64,000 nt of DNA. It comes from Haliscomenobacter sp040403615 (GTDB lineage: Bacteria; Bacteroidota; Bacteroidia; Chitinophagales; Saprospiraceae). Positions 17,188-25,884 of this stretch are shown piece after piece. Each line of letters opens with the position of its first letter. Within the stretch, counting starts at the first letter, position 1. The position numbers and the translations under genes were made by a program. Below the pieces are notes generated by a model. The model did not search any database, was not told the origin of the DNA, and saw only the letters and a program-made list of their open reading frames with translations. The stretch lies in assembly GCF_040403615.1 (NCBI RefSeq), contig NZ_JBBAKG010000024.1:1-64000 (forward strand), given 5' to 3'.

Positions 17188-18231
17188 TTATTCCTCAAAA
17201 TGCCGCCAACCCTGGGCTTTCAAAGCATGAATATTCCCCCCTTTGGTGTGCAGTTTAAGTCCATCTTTGGCTTCCACAATCTCCCCAGAAATATAGATAT
17301 CGGGTAAAAAGCGGATTTTGTCCACATCCTTGGGATTGATGGTGAAGAGTAGCTCGTAATCTTCGCCTCCGCTCAGGGCACAAGTAGTAGGGTCAAGACC
17401 AAATTTTATGGCCTGCATTTCGGTATCTGGATGAATGGGGATGCCGCTCTCTTCCAGGAAAGCACCAACGCCAGATTGGGTGCAGAGGTGAAACAATTCC
17501 GAAGCCAACCCATCTGAAATATCGATCATGGAAGTAGGCACGAGTTGGTTCTTTTCAAACATCTCGATGATGTCTTTCCGCGCTTCGGGTTTCAGTTGAC
17601 GACCGATGATGTAGTTTTGTGCTTCCAGGTCTGGTTGAATGCCCGGGTTGGAAAGGTACAATTGCTTTTCCCGCTCCAGGATCTGCAAGCCGAGATAGGC
17701 CGCACCTAGGTCGCCGGTAATGCAAACCAAATCACCTACTTTAGCGGTATTGCGGTATACAATTTTTTCCGCCTTGCCTTGTCCTATCGCGGTAATGGAC
17801 AAAATCATTCCTCGTTGCGAAGAACTGGTATCTCCGCCCACCAAATCCACGGCATAGTGTTGACATGCCAAACGGATGCCTTCGTACAACTCTTCCAAAG
17901 CCTCCAGCGAAAAGCGGTTGCTCAAGGCCATACTCACGGTAATCTGCTTGGGCTGGGCATTCATAGCGTAAATGTCAGACACATTGACCGCCACAGCTTT
18001 GTAACCCAGGTGCTTGAGGGGCATGTACATCAAGTCGAAATGGATGCCTTCTACCAACATATCGGTGGATACAACAGTCAGGTAGCCGGAATTGTCGATC
18101 ACGGCAGCATCGTCGCCTACGCCTTTGAGCGAGGAACTATTTTGTAGCGGAAATTGACGAGTGAGGTGCTCAATGAGGCCAAATTCGCCAAGGGAATTGA
18201 TATCGGTGCGTGGTTCTGCTTGGTCTTGCAT
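17188..18231 (-). CDS. thiL: Thiamine-monophosphate kinase
   Basis: 347 residues. It phosphorylates thiamine monophosphate to thiamine pyrophosphate, the last step of cofactor synthesis, in the cytoplasm. The AIRS/ThiL fold is shown by KGVGDDAAVI near residue 40, STDMLVEGIHFD, GYKAVAVNVSDIYAM, LVGGDTSSS, ITGDLGAAYLG, DISDGLASEL and ALSGGEDYELLF. The acidic GDD and DISDG residues bind Mg-ATP. It starts 29 bp downstream of the thioredoxin-like gene on the same strand, so it is probably the last gene of a three-gene transcript with no obvious shared pathway. Confidence 0.95.
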   Translation of the reverse strand: MQDQAEPRTDINSLGEFGLIEHLTRQFPLQNSSSLKGVGDDAAVIDNSGYLTVVSTDMLVEGIHFDLMYMPLKHLGYKAVAVNVSDIYAMNAQPKQITVSMALSNRFSLEALEELYEGIRLACQHYAVDLVGGDTSSSQRGMILSITAIGQGKAEKIVYRNTAKVGDLVCITGDLGAAYLGLQILEREKQLYLSNPGIQPDLEAQNYIIGRQLKPEARKDIIEMFEKNQLVPTSMIDISDGLASELFHLCTQSGVGAFLEESGIPIHPDTEMQAIKFGLDPTTCALSGGEDYELLFTINPKDVDKIRFLPDIYISGEIVEAKDGLKLHTKGGNIHALKAQGWRHFEE

Positions 18232-18260
18232 GAATGGTGTTTGGTGTACAACAAGTCTAT

Positions 18261-19436
18261 TTAAGGCTGAACCAATCGATCCAGAAAGCTTTTTGCCCGC
18301 TGAACGCTGTCTTCGCCTTCTTTTTCAGCCAATTTTACTGCTTTTTCAGCTGCAACTTTTGCTTCGGGGATTTTTCCTTTGGTGACCAGCAAATCGGCCA
18401 GACTGAGGGCATAAATGGATTGGGTGCTTTTTTCGGAAGCCACTTTCATCAATTCAATTGCTGTATCCAGGGCATCGGGTGCTGCGCTGCTGCGTTTTTT
18501 TAACTCAAAAGCTACCGTGCGCAATTCTGCCACTGGCTCGTTGGCAGCAGCTTTGGCATATGCTTTGGCGGCTTTCATGTAGTCTTTGCTGTTGTCTTGT
18601 TTGTTGGCCAATTCCATGTCCATCCGTGCCGCAAAAGCCTGGGCGCGATCTGGCACGTTGGCCTGCATTTTCTTTTTGGCCTCTTTGAGCAATTCTTCGT
18701 TTTGCATGGTGATGCCCTTTTGAGCAGTAGCCTTGCAAGCGGCCAGTATTTTATTTTTTACGGCTTCTTCACCACCTACCAACGGAGCAATTGCAGTGCG
18801 GTTTTGCACCAATAATTCAAATGCGCGGCTGTCGGCTTCATTGGTGCCCTCAAAAATGATTTTGCGGCTGAGTTCGGAGTTGAGGTCTTTTTGGTTGCGC
18901 AGGTAATCGTTCACGATCCGAGGATTGGGTTTGCCCAGGCGGCCCAATGCCCGCACGTACTTGTACACCAGTTCAGGACTGCGGTCGCCAGCATCGTATT
19001 TTTTGGCAAACTCATCCATATTGTCTACCCGACCGAGGGCACTTTTACCTTCTTTGATGAATTCTTCTACTTGCTTGGCGCCGACAATCCGCTTGATCAC
19101 CTTGCCATCGCTGCCGATGAAATACAAAGTCGGGTAAGCCGAGACGGGGTACGTTTTTTGAAATTTGGTACCTTCTGGCTGCTCCATGTCAATTTTCATG
19201 CTGACAAAGTTCTCATTGAAAAAAGCGCCTACTTCTTCGTTGGTAAACACGCTTTTTGACATCATTTTGCAAGGTCCGCACCAGGTGGTGAATGCGTCTA
19301 CAAAAATGGGTCTTTCCTGTTTTTTGGCTTCGGCAATGGCCTCGTCCCAGGTGCCGTGAAAAAACTCAATGCCTTGCCCAATCGCTGCACTCAGCAGCAT
19401 CGTGGATACCACGAGTGTAGAAATCATTTTTTTCAT
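18261..19436 (-). CDS. Exported thioredoxin-fold protein with helical C-terminal half
   Basis: 391 residues from the ATG at 19436; eight extra residues are open upstream but the signal peptide begins here (MKKMISTLVVSTMLLSAAIGQ). Residues 22-140 form a thioredoxin domain of the DsbD-gamma/SoxW kind (EFFHGTWDEAIAEAKKQERP, active site TTWCGPCKMM, cis-Pro in VSAYPTLYFI). The rest is alpha-helical and Ala/Lys-rich, ending in TPR-like repeats (IYALSLADLLVTKGKIPEAK). It probably acts as a periplasmic disulfide reductase or isomerase. It lies 75 bp after the TPR lipoprotein gene. The partner supplying electrons is not in the window. Confidence 0.85.
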   Translation of the reverse strand: MKKMISTLVVSTMLLSAAIGQGIEFFHGTWDEAIAEAKKQERPIFVDAFTTWCGPCKMMSKSVFTNEEVGAFFNENFVSMKIDMEQPEGTKFQKTYPVSAYPTLYFIGSDGKVIKRIVGAKQVEEFIKEGKSALGRVDNMDEFAKKYDAGDRSPELVYKYVRALGRLGKPNPRIVNDYLRNQKDLNSELSRKIIFEGTNEADSRAFELLVQNRTAIAPLVGGEEAVKNKILAACKATAQKGITMQNEELLKEAKKKMQANVPDRAQAFAARMDMELANKQDNSKDYMKAAKAYAKAAANEPVAELRTVAFELKKRSSAAPDALDTAIELMKVASEKSTQSIYALSLADLLVTKGKIPEAKVAAEKAVKLAEKEGEDSVQRAKSFLDRLVQP

Positions 19437-19511
19437 AGAATCATTTTTTTGTCGCTTCAAAGCGTGGAATGATGTAAGTAAAGCTGAAAAATTAACTTCC
19501 CGATTTTGGGT

Positions 19512-20057
19512 TTATTGTTGCTGTTGTTCAAACTGCTCAATGAGTTGCTGATCCGTAACGCCTCTTTTTAGGTTGGTTACCAGTACCTGAGCATCTTTGA
19601 CCATGGGATGTTCGGGATACTTTTCCAAAAAGACTTCATAGTATTCAAGGGCTTTGTCTTTGTCTTTTAGCTCGTTTTCGGCTACAAAGCCTTGCATGAA
19701 AACGGCCTCTGCACTGCGGATGTATGGGCTGAAAGAGGTGCCAATCTGTCCCCACAAACCAATGGCCTCGTTGAATTTTCCAATAGCATGGCAAAGCTCT
19801 GCCGCACGAAACAAGTAAACCGGCGCCAGTGAATCTTGTGGAAACCTGCTGGCCAGGGCTTGTGCATTGCTTACAAACGCATTGACCCGAGTCGTATCTA
19901 ATGCCTGATCAGGCTTTTGTCGCAAGGTGGTTTCCAACTCCGCCAGGGTACTTACCAATTCCGCCTGGGTTGCTTCATTTGCCGTTTGTGGTTTGGGCGT
20001 ACAAGCGCAAAGGAGTGCTAGGGAAATTGCAAAAATGACTGTCCAAAATCCTTCCAT
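19512..20057 (-). CDS. TPR lipoprotein (BamD/YbgF-like)
   Basis: 181 residues with a short lipoprotein signal ending LLCAC-TPKP. Residues 70-160 contain tetratricopeptide-like helices (LFRAAELCHAIGKFNEAIGL, KDKALEYYEVFLEKYPEHP), of the sort found in outer-membrane assembly and cell-division accessory lipoproteins. The C-terminus is Gln-rich. It is much shorter than BamD (about 245 residues), so that identity is not claimed. It heads the minus-strand run with the thioredoxin-fold gene and thiL. A TAAATTTG box at 20074-20081 (minus) lies 17 bp upstream. Confidence 0.8.
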   Translation of the reverse strand: MEGFWTVIFAISLALLCACTPKPQTANEATQAELVSTLAELETTLRQKPDQALDTTRVNAFVSNAQALASRFPQDSLAPVYLFRAAELCHAIGKFNEAIGLWGQIGTSFSPYIRSAEAVFMQGFVAENELKDKDKALEYYEVFLEKYPEHPMVKDAQVLVTNLKRGVTDQQLIEQFEQQQQ

Positions 20058-20221
20058 AGAATAAAAATTAGCTCAAATTTACATAAAAAAATAACTTGAA
20101 GTCGAGTTGAATTATAGGCCAAACTCCAGGTAAATTTCTTTTAACTTCTTCTTAAGATTCTCCCCGTTAAACCAATCCTGCCTCACACCGTCTAAGCTTT
20201 CACAAACACAAATCGCTGAAC

Positions 20222-21604
20222 ATGGAAAAAATAAAACACCTCTACTGGCGCGCAGGTTTTGGCCTGAGTCCGGCAGAGTGGCAACAAAAAAAAGCATGGC
20301 CCATCAGCAAGGCCATAGAGGATTTGTTTACTCAATCCAGGAATGCAACCGTAGCCCTCCCGATTGCTGAAATTTCTTTGCCAGAAGACATGGAAAAAAA
20401 ACGCGAAAATCGCGAGCAGTTTGAGCAGTTTTTGCGCGAAGAGAAACGTCGTATTTTTGAATACAACACCAATTGGGTATACCGCATGGCCAACCCTAAG
20501 GAAAGCGCACTTCTGGAACGCATGACCTTCTTTTGGCACGGCCATTTTGCCTGCAAGCCCGATTTTGGCAAGCTAAGCATGCAATACCTCAATACCTTAC
20601 GCAAACATGCCCTAGGTAAATTCGGCGATATGCTTTTGGCCATCGCCCAAGACCCCGCGATGATCCGCTACCTGAATAACCAGCAAAACCGCAAGGAAAA
20701 ACCCAATGAAAACTTCGCCCGGGAATTGATGGAACTCTTCACCCTTGGTCGGGGTCAGTACACTGAAAAAGACATCAAGGAAGCTGCCCGCGCCTTCACG
20801 GGTTGGTCTAGCGATTTGCGCGGCGATTACCTGTTTCGGCCAATGTGGCACGACTATGGCAGCAAAACTTTTTTTGGAAAAACGGGCACTTTTGATGGAA
20901 AAGACATCGTCAACATCATCCTGGAAAAACCCGAAACTGCACAGTTCATCGTGCGCAAAGTGTACAAGCACTTCGTCAACGAGCAAGTGGATGAAGTAAA
21001 AGTAAAAGAACTGAGCCAGCAATTTTTTCAATCGGGTTACGATATTTCAAAATTGATGCGCAGCATTCTATCCAGCGATTGGTTTTATGCACAGCAAAAT
21101 ATGGGCAACCGCATCAAATCGCCTATTGAGTTTACCGCAGGGTTGATGCGAACCACCGAAATGAAATTTGACCTACCAATGGGCATGCTGTTTATCCAAC
21201 GTGCGCTGGGGCAAATTTTGTTCAATCCGCCCAATGTGGCAGGCTGGCCAGGAGGCAAAACCTGGATCGACAACTCAACCCTGATGTTACGGCTCAATCT
21301 TTCGGCATACCTCTTTAACGCAACCGAATTCAGCTTGCGCACCAAAGGGGAATTTGAAGACGAAATGCGCGAAAAGGGTGGACGGAGATTGAGCAATACC
21401 CTCAATTTGGCACCACTCAGCTCCAGCATCAAAGGCACCACAACCCAAGAAATAGCGACGGAACTGGCATCATACCTCCTGATGGCCCAACCCTCTCTGC
21501 CCATTGAAACCTACACCAGAGAATTGCCAGCTTCCGATCGTGAAACGATCATTCGCCAAATGACCTCCCGCTTGATGACTTTGCCTGAATATCAATTGTG
21601 CTAA
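20222..21604 (+). CDS. DUF1800 family protein
   Basis: 460 residues. Recognised by the family landmarks LYWRAGFGLSPAEW at the N-terminus, MTFFWHGHFACK, the segment NENFARELMELFTLGRGQYT, EAARAFTGW, and the C-terminal NPPNVAGWPGGKTWID. The function of DUF1800 is not established. No signal peptide is obvious here. It is followed 19 bp later by a DUF1501 gene, the standard partner in Bacteroidota, Planctomycetota and Proteobacteria, and then by a Spy-like gene. The conserved pairing suggests they act together, possibly in an envelope or copper/redox context, but that is inference. Confidence 0.9.
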   Translation: MEKIKHLYWRAGFGLSPAEWQQKKAWPISKAIEDLFTQSRNATVALPIAEISLPEDMEKKRENREQFEQFLREEKRRIFEYNTNWVYRMANPKESALLERMTFFWHGHFACKPDFGKLSMQYLNTLRKHALGKFGDMLLAIAQDPAMIRYLNNQQNRKEKPNENFARELMELFTLGRGQYTEKDIKEAARAFTGWSSDLRGDYLFRPMWHDYGSKTFFGKTGTFDGKDIVNIILEKPETAQFIVRKVYKHFVNEQVDEVKVKELSQQFFQSGYDISKLMRSILSSDWFYAQQNMGNRIKSPIEFTAGLMRTTEMKFDLPMGMLFIQRALGQILFNPPNVAGWPGGKTWIDNSTLMLRLNLSAYLFNATEFSLRTKGEFEDEMREKGGRRLSNTLNLAPLSSSIKGTTTQEIATELASYLLMAQPSLPIETYTRELPASDRETIIRQMTSRLMTLPEYQLC

Positions 21605-21623
21605 TTGTCCCAAATTGAAAAAC

Positions 21624-22820
21624 ATGAAAAGAAGGAATTTTTTGAAGCAATCGGGATTGGCAAGTACCGCTTTGATGATGCCTGCCTTCCTCAACGATAT
21701 AGCCTTTGGCCAATTGATGGCACGGCGGAGTGGAAAAATCCTGGTAGTGGTGCAGTTTTCAGGGGGTAACGATGGCCTCAATACCATTGTGCCGTACCAA
21801 AACGACCTTTATTACCAAAACCGACCTAGCCTCGGTATCCCAAAAACTCAAGTGCTGAAGGTGAGCAGTGATTTGGGGTTCAATCCTGCATTACAAGCAC
21901 TGCAAGGCTTATACGATGATGGCGTAATGAGCATTGTCAACAGTGTGGGATATCCCAACCCTGACCGCTCCCACTTTCGCTCGATGGATATTTGGCACAC
22001 CGCCAGCGAAAGCACCGAGTACCTCAACTCTGGTTGGCTGGGGCGCTACCTGGACAGCAATTGTCAGGGCTGTGCTTCACCGTATCACGCCATTGAATTG
22101 GACGATACCCTGAGCCTGGCACTCAAAGGCAATCAACGCCGGGGATTTGCCATGAGCGACCCCGCCCAGCTCAAGCGGACCACCGACAATAAACTGCTGC
22201 AAGCGGTGAGCAAAACGCCCAGCGCCAACCACCAAGAAGAAAATGTAGCCTATTTGTACAAAACCCTGGTGGATACCCAGTCTTCCGCCGATTACCTGTT
22301 TGAAAAATCCAAAGTGTACCGTTCCACGATGGCTTATCCACAGAGTGAATTTGCCAAAGACTTGAAGATGATCTCGCAGTTGATCACTGCCGATACCGAT
22401 ACCAAGATTTATTATGCTTCCCTGACGGGCTTTGATACCCACGCCAACCAACGCAACCGCCAGGAGCGCTTGCTGCAACAATACGCAGAGGGGATGAAAG
22501 CGTTTGTGCAAGACCTGAAGCAAAACAACTTGCTCAACGATGTGCTGATTATGACCTTTTCAGAATTTGGTCGCCGAGTGAAACAAAACGCCAGCGTAGG
22601 TACCGATCATGGAACGGCCAATAACTTGTTTCTGATCGGAGGCAACCTCAAAAAAGCTGGTTTTTTCAATGCCCCTGCCAATTTGAGTGACTTGGATGAA
22701 GGCGACTTGAAGTACCAAATTGATTTTCGAGACATCTATACTACCTTGCTCAACAAATGGCTGGAAGCTCCAGCACCCCAAATTTTGGGACATTCGTTTA
22801 AAGGCCTGGACATTGTTTAA
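21624..22820 (+). CDS. DUF1501 family protein with Tat-type signal
   Basis: 398 residues from the ATG at 21624; a TTG five residues upstream is not preferred. The N-terminus MKRRNFLKQSGLASTALMMP is a twin-arginine-like signal (RRNFLK), consistent with export in folded form, and tatA lies nearby. DUF1501 belongs to the alkaline phosphatase/sulfatase superfamily by fold. Visible are QFSGGNDGLNTIVPY, NPDRSHFRSMDIWHTAS, SLTGFDTHANQ, MTFSEFGRRVKQN and GTDHGTANNLFLIGG, where Asp/His residues could bind metal. Substrate unknown. Likely co-transcribed with DUF1800. Confidence 0.9.
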   Translation: MKRRNFLKQSGLASTALMMPAFLNDIAFGQLMARRSGKILVVVQFSGGNDGLNTIVPYQNDLYYQNRPSLGIPKTQVLKVSSDLGFNPALQALQGLYDDGVMSIVNSVGYPNPDRSHFRSMDIWHTASESTEYLNSGWLGRYLDSNCQGCASPYHAIELDDTLSLALKGNQRRGFAMSDPAQLKRTTDNKLLQAVSKTPSANHQEENVAYLYKTLVDTQSSADYLFEKSKVYRSTMAYPQSEFAKDLKMISQLITADTDTKIYYASLTGFDTHANQRNRQERLLQQYAEGMKAFVQDLKQNNLLNDVLIMTFSEFGRRVKQNASVGTDHGTANNLFLIGGNLKKAGFFNAPANLSDLDEGDLKYQIDFRDIYTTLLNKWLEAPAPQILGHSFKGLDIV

Positions 22821-22841
22821 TTCAATCAAAATACATCAACC

Positions 22842-23198
22842 ATGAAACTGCTGAAAATCAGCTCCATCTTTGCTTGTCTGCTCTTTTTTGCCTTGAATTT
22901 GAGTGCCCAACGCGCTCGTGGGCCAATGATGAATATGGACTCGATGAGGGTCAAATTGAGCCTCAATGCCAATCAGGAAAAAGAGATCAAAGCCATAATC
23001 GACAATTACCGTCCCAAATTGAAGGATGCCCGTGACATCAACACCGAACAGGCCGCTCGGCGGGAAGCAATGGCCCCCTTGTTGCAAGCCATGCAGGAAG
23101 AGGTACGCGGCGTATTGAATGAGGAACAAAAGGCCAAATTGGATGCCATGAAAGCCAATCGCCCTAAAAAAGGAAAAGGTGCAGGGTCACAGAAGTAG
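22842..23198 (+). CDS. Small exported Spy/CpxP-like protein
   Basis: 118 residues. A signal peptide (LLKISSIFACLLFFALNLSAQ) is followed by a charged helical body with KLSLNANQEKEIKAII and GVLNEEQKAKLDAMKA, two LTxxQ-like segments as in Spy/CpxP periplasmic chaperones, and a basic Gly/Lys tail. The gene begins 21 bp after the DUF1501 gene, so it is probably the third cistron of that operon. The chaperone role is by analogy only. The frame ends just before a run of Ns, so the true downstream neighbour is uncertain. Confidence 0.7.
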   Translation: MKLLKISSIFACLLFFALNLSAQRARGPMMNMDSMRVKLSLNANQEKEIKAIIDNYRPKLKDARDINTEQAARREAMAPLLQAMQEEVRGVLNEEQKAKLDAMKANRPKKGKGAGSQK

Positions 23199-23199
23199 T

Positions 23200-23299
23200 N
23201 NNNNNNNNNNNNNNNNNNNNNNNNNNNNNNNNNNNNNNNNNNNNNNNNNNNNNNNNNNNNNNNNNNNNNNNNNNNNNNNNNNNNNNNNNNNNNNNNNNN
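23200..23299. other. Assembly gap (100 N)
   Basis: Exactly 100 unknown bases, the conventional placeholder for a scaffold join of unknown length. The adjacency of the Spy-like gene and gldB therefore rests on scaffolding. Confidence 0.99.
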
Positions 23300-23360
23300 G
23301 TGGTGCTTTCAACCTCAGCACAAATTTAACTCCTCACAAATAAAAAAAGCCCAATCCAAT

Positions 23361-24407
23361 ATGAGTTGGAAGAACGTTTTTATTTTGCTATCGCTTTTAA
23401 CGTTTTTTGCAAGCTGTAAGTCTGATAAACGAGACGATTTGCCAGATGTGTCGGGCATTTCACCCATCAAATTGAAAATCCGAAGCTTCGAGCAAGATTT
23501 GTTCCAGTTGGATACCAACCAAATCGCGACTGCTTTACCCCAACTTAAGGCAAAATATGGTGAATTTGCCCGGATTTTTTTTGACCAAATCCTGAATGCT
23601 TCCTCGAAAGAGGTCGCACCAGAAGGAGAGGCTGCATTTGTCAAAGGCTTTATCGCCCATCCGGCGTTGCGCAAACTTTACGATACTTGTGCTGTGCTTT
23701 ATCCCGAATTGCCCAAGGCTACGCTGAACCAATTGGAAGAAGCCATGCGTTACTACAAGTATTACTTCCCTGAGCGAAAAATACCAAGCATTACTACTTT
23801 TGTCTCTGAATACACCGTTGGCAATTTTGTATATGGCAACAACGACCTGGCAATTGGATTGGATTTTTTTCTGGGTGAAAAATACCCTTACCTGAATTTC
23901 AATCCCGATAATCCAAACTTTTCGCAATACCTGACGCGCAGTTTCAACAAAGAACACCTTTCGGTTAAAACCTTGTTGCCCCTTGTCAATGATCTCGTGG
24001 GGGAAGCCCCTCCGGGAGAAAACCTGCTGGATTACATGATCCACAACGGCAAAAAAATGTACCTACTGGATCATTTGTTGCCTTACGCTGCGGATACTGC
24101 AAAGATGGAGGTTTCTGCGCTGCAATGGAAGTGGCTGAATGAAAATGAAAGCAGCATTTGGGCGTTTTTTTTACAACAAAACCTACTTTACAACACCGAT
24201 TGGCAAAAGATTCGGAAATTTGTAGAGTACAGCCCCAATTCACCCGGTATGCCTGCCGAAGCCCCTGGTCGCAGCGGCGATTGGTTGGGTTGGCAAATTA
24301 TTAAAGCCTACATGGAGCAAAACCCGACTACCCAGATGAAAGACTTGCTCAAACTGAAAGATAGTCAGGTCATTTTACGACAAGCCAGGTACAAACCCAA
24401 ACTTTAG
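23361..24407 (+). CDS. gldB: Gliding motility lipoprotein GldB
   Basis: 348 residues with a lipoprotein signal ending FFASC-KSD. The family signature is the early segment IKIRSFEQDLFQLDT-like region, then LKAKYGEFARIFF, YYKYYFPERKIPSITTFVSE, DLAIGLDFFLGEKYPYL and LLDYMIHNGKKMYLLDHLLP. GldB is required for gliding in Flavobacterium johnsoniae and is widespread in Bacteroidota, including non-gliders. It sits in the envelope and its molecular role is unclear. The oxygenase gene follows after 37 bp and may be co-transcribed. Confidence 0.85.
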   Translation: MSWKNVFILLSLLTFFASCKSDKRDDLPDVSGISPIKLKIRSFEQDLFQLDTNQIATALPQLKAKYGEFARIFFDQILNASSKEVAPEGEAAFVKGFIAHPALRKLYDTCAVLYPELPKATLNQLEEAMRYYKYYFPERKIPSITTFVSEYTVGNFVYGNNDLAIGLDFFLGEKYPYLNFNPDNPNFSQYLTRSFNKEHLSVKTLLPLVNDLVGEAPPGENLLDYMIHNGKKMYLLDHLLPYAADTAKMEVSALQWKWLNENESSIWAFFLQQNLLYNTDWQKIRKFVEYSPNSPGMPAEAPGRSGDWLGWQIIKAYMEQNPTTQMKDLLKLKDSQVILRQARYKPKL

Positions 24408-24444
24408 GAACCAAAGTATTCCAGCAACCACAATCAATAGCAAC

Positions 24445-25395
24445 ATGAAACGCGCCATTCCATTAGTTGATCTTTCTCAATTCATCAAGGGCAGTGCTGC
24501 CGAACGTAGCGCTTTTGTAAAAGAACTCGGTGATGCTTTCCACAATATCGGCTTTGTGGGAGTGGTCAATCACGGCATTTCCAAAGCCTTGATCGATGAC
24601 TTTTACGCAGCATCCAAGGGCTTTTTTGCCTTGCCCGAGGAGACCAAGAAAAAATACGAAATCCCCGGTATGGCTGGGCAACGCGGATATACCTCCTTTG
24701 GCAAAGAACACGCCAAACAATCACAAGTTGCTGATTTGAAAGAGTTTTTTCAAATCGGGCAGGAGGTACCCATCGGGCATCCCGCCAAATCGCGCTATCC
24801 TGACAATGTACAAGTCATGGAAGCGCCAGATTTTGCCGATTTGGGCAGCCAGCTTTACCGCGCTTTTGAAAATACGGGATCGCAATTGTTGAAAGCCATT
24901 GCCATTCACCTCGATTTGGGTGAGGCTTATTTTGAGCCGCGAATCTCTTACGGCAATAGCATTTTGCGGTCTATTTTTTATCCGCCGATTACACAGGAAC
25001 CAGCATCAGCGATCCGGGCAGAGCAGCACGAAGACATCAACCTGATCACCTTGTTGGTAGGGGCATCGGCAGGTGGACTGGAATTGCTGAACATGGAAGA
25101 CGAATGGATGGCGATTGTACCGGAAGAAGATGAAATCGTGATCAACGTGGGAGACATGCTCCAACGGCTGACCAACAACTATTTGAGATCAACCACTCAC
25201 CGCGTGGTCAACCCGCCCAAAACGGAGTGGCACTTGCCCCGCTTGTCGATTCCCTTCTTCCTGCATCCGGTTAGTGAGATGGATTTGAGTTGTTTGCCTT
25301 CCTGCGTAACCAACGATAACCCATTGCATTACGCGCCAATTACCGCAGGAGAATACCTGGACGAACGCTTGCGCGAAATTGGGTTGAAAAAATAA
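24445..25395 (+). CDS. 2-oxoglutarate/Fe(II) oxygenase, isopenicillin-N-synthase family
   Basis: 316 residues. The N-terminal DIOX_N part reads IPLVDLSQF and IGFVGVVNHGI. The catalytic jelly-roll holds the iron ligands in EQHEDINLIT (H-x-D) and the distal His in STTHRVVNPP, with RLSIPFFLHP providing the Arg-x-Ser that binds the 2-oxoglutarate carboxylate. It is a cytoplasmic oxygenase acting on an unknown small molecule. Such single genes are common in bacteria outside biosynthetic clusters, and nothing around it suggests one. Possibly in the gldB transcript; a hairpin with a T-run follows. Confidence 0.9.
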   Translation: MKRAIPLVDLSQFIKGSAAERSAFVKELGDAFHNIGFVGVVNHGISKALIDDFYAASKGFFALPEETKKKYEIPGMAGQRGYTSFGKEHAKQSQVADLKEFFQIGQEVPIGHPAKSRYPDNVQVMEAPDFADLGSQLYRAFENTGSQLLKAIAIHLDLGEAYFEPRISYGNSILRSIFYPPITQEPASAIRAEQHEDINLITLLVGASAGGLELLNMEDEWMAIVPEEDEIVINVGDMLQRLTNNYLRSTTHRVVNPPKTEWHLPRLSIPFFLHPVSEMDLSCLPSCVTNDNPLHYAPITAGEYLDERLREIGLKK

Positions 25396-25412
25396 TGCAG
25401 TACAAAAAATGC

Positions 25413-25453
25413 CCGTTCCAAGGTAACGTTGTGCCTGTTTGAACGGATTTTTT
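25413..25453 (+). terminator. Probable terminator after the oxygenase gene
   Basis: CCGTTC at 25413-25418 pairs with GAACGG at 25441-25446, followed by ATTTTTT. The loop is 22 nt, so this is weaker than the other terminators here. Confidence 0.45.
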
Positions 25454-25530
25454 CTGATCTTACTGCTTATTTTTTTGTACCTTTCGGGCTGTCAAAAGAA
25501 AGAATGATCATTCAATAAAAAAAGATCGTC

Positions 25531-25776
25531 ATGAAAACAATGATGTTGTTTTTAGGTGCACTTGGCGGATCGGAAGTCCTACTGATTTTCTTTGCGATCC
25601 TGCTTTTATTTGGTGGCAGAAAAATTCCAGAACTGATGCGAGGTATTGGCAAAGGTATCCGTGAGTTTAATGCAGCCAAATCAACCATCGAAACTGAGCT
25701 GAAAGAAGGAATACGCGATGCTGAGAATAAAGCACAGCAGACTCCTACTTCCACTATCGAAGGTCCACGCCCTTAA
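25531..25776 (+). CDS. tatA: Twin-arginine translocase subunit TatA
   Basis: 81 residues, a typical length. It has one N-terminal membrane helix (SEVLLIFFAILLLFGGRKIP), the FGxxKxP-type hinge before an amphipathic helix (LMRGIGKGIREFNAAK), then a polar tail. TatA oligomers form the pore for folded Tat substrates together with TatC. No tatC is present in the window. The DUF1501 protein at 21624-22820 is a candidate substrate. The gene is monocistronic by context. Confidence 0.92.
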   Translation: MKTMMLFLGALGGSEVLLIFFAILLLFGGRKIPELMRGIGKGIREFNAAKSTIETELKEGIRDAENKAQQTPTSTIEGPRP

Positions 25777-25783
25777 GGGTGTT

Positions 25784-25881
25784 AAAAGTTTACAGTTGAA
25801 GTGTTGAAAAGATGTCCTGGCAACTCCCTGAAGTGAAGCCACCGCGTGGGTATCTTTTCAACATTTCAACCCTAAACTTTT
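25784..25881. repeat. Imperfect 30-bp inverted repeat of GTTGAAA-type units
   Basis: 25784-25813 pairs with 25852-25881 with about three mismatches. The arms contain repeated GTTGAA(A)(A) units. It fills the spacer between the convergent tatA and the barrel gene and may serve as a bidirectional terminator. The same unit is tandemly repeated at 60374-60408. Confidence 0.8.
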
Positions 25882-25884
25882 CTA

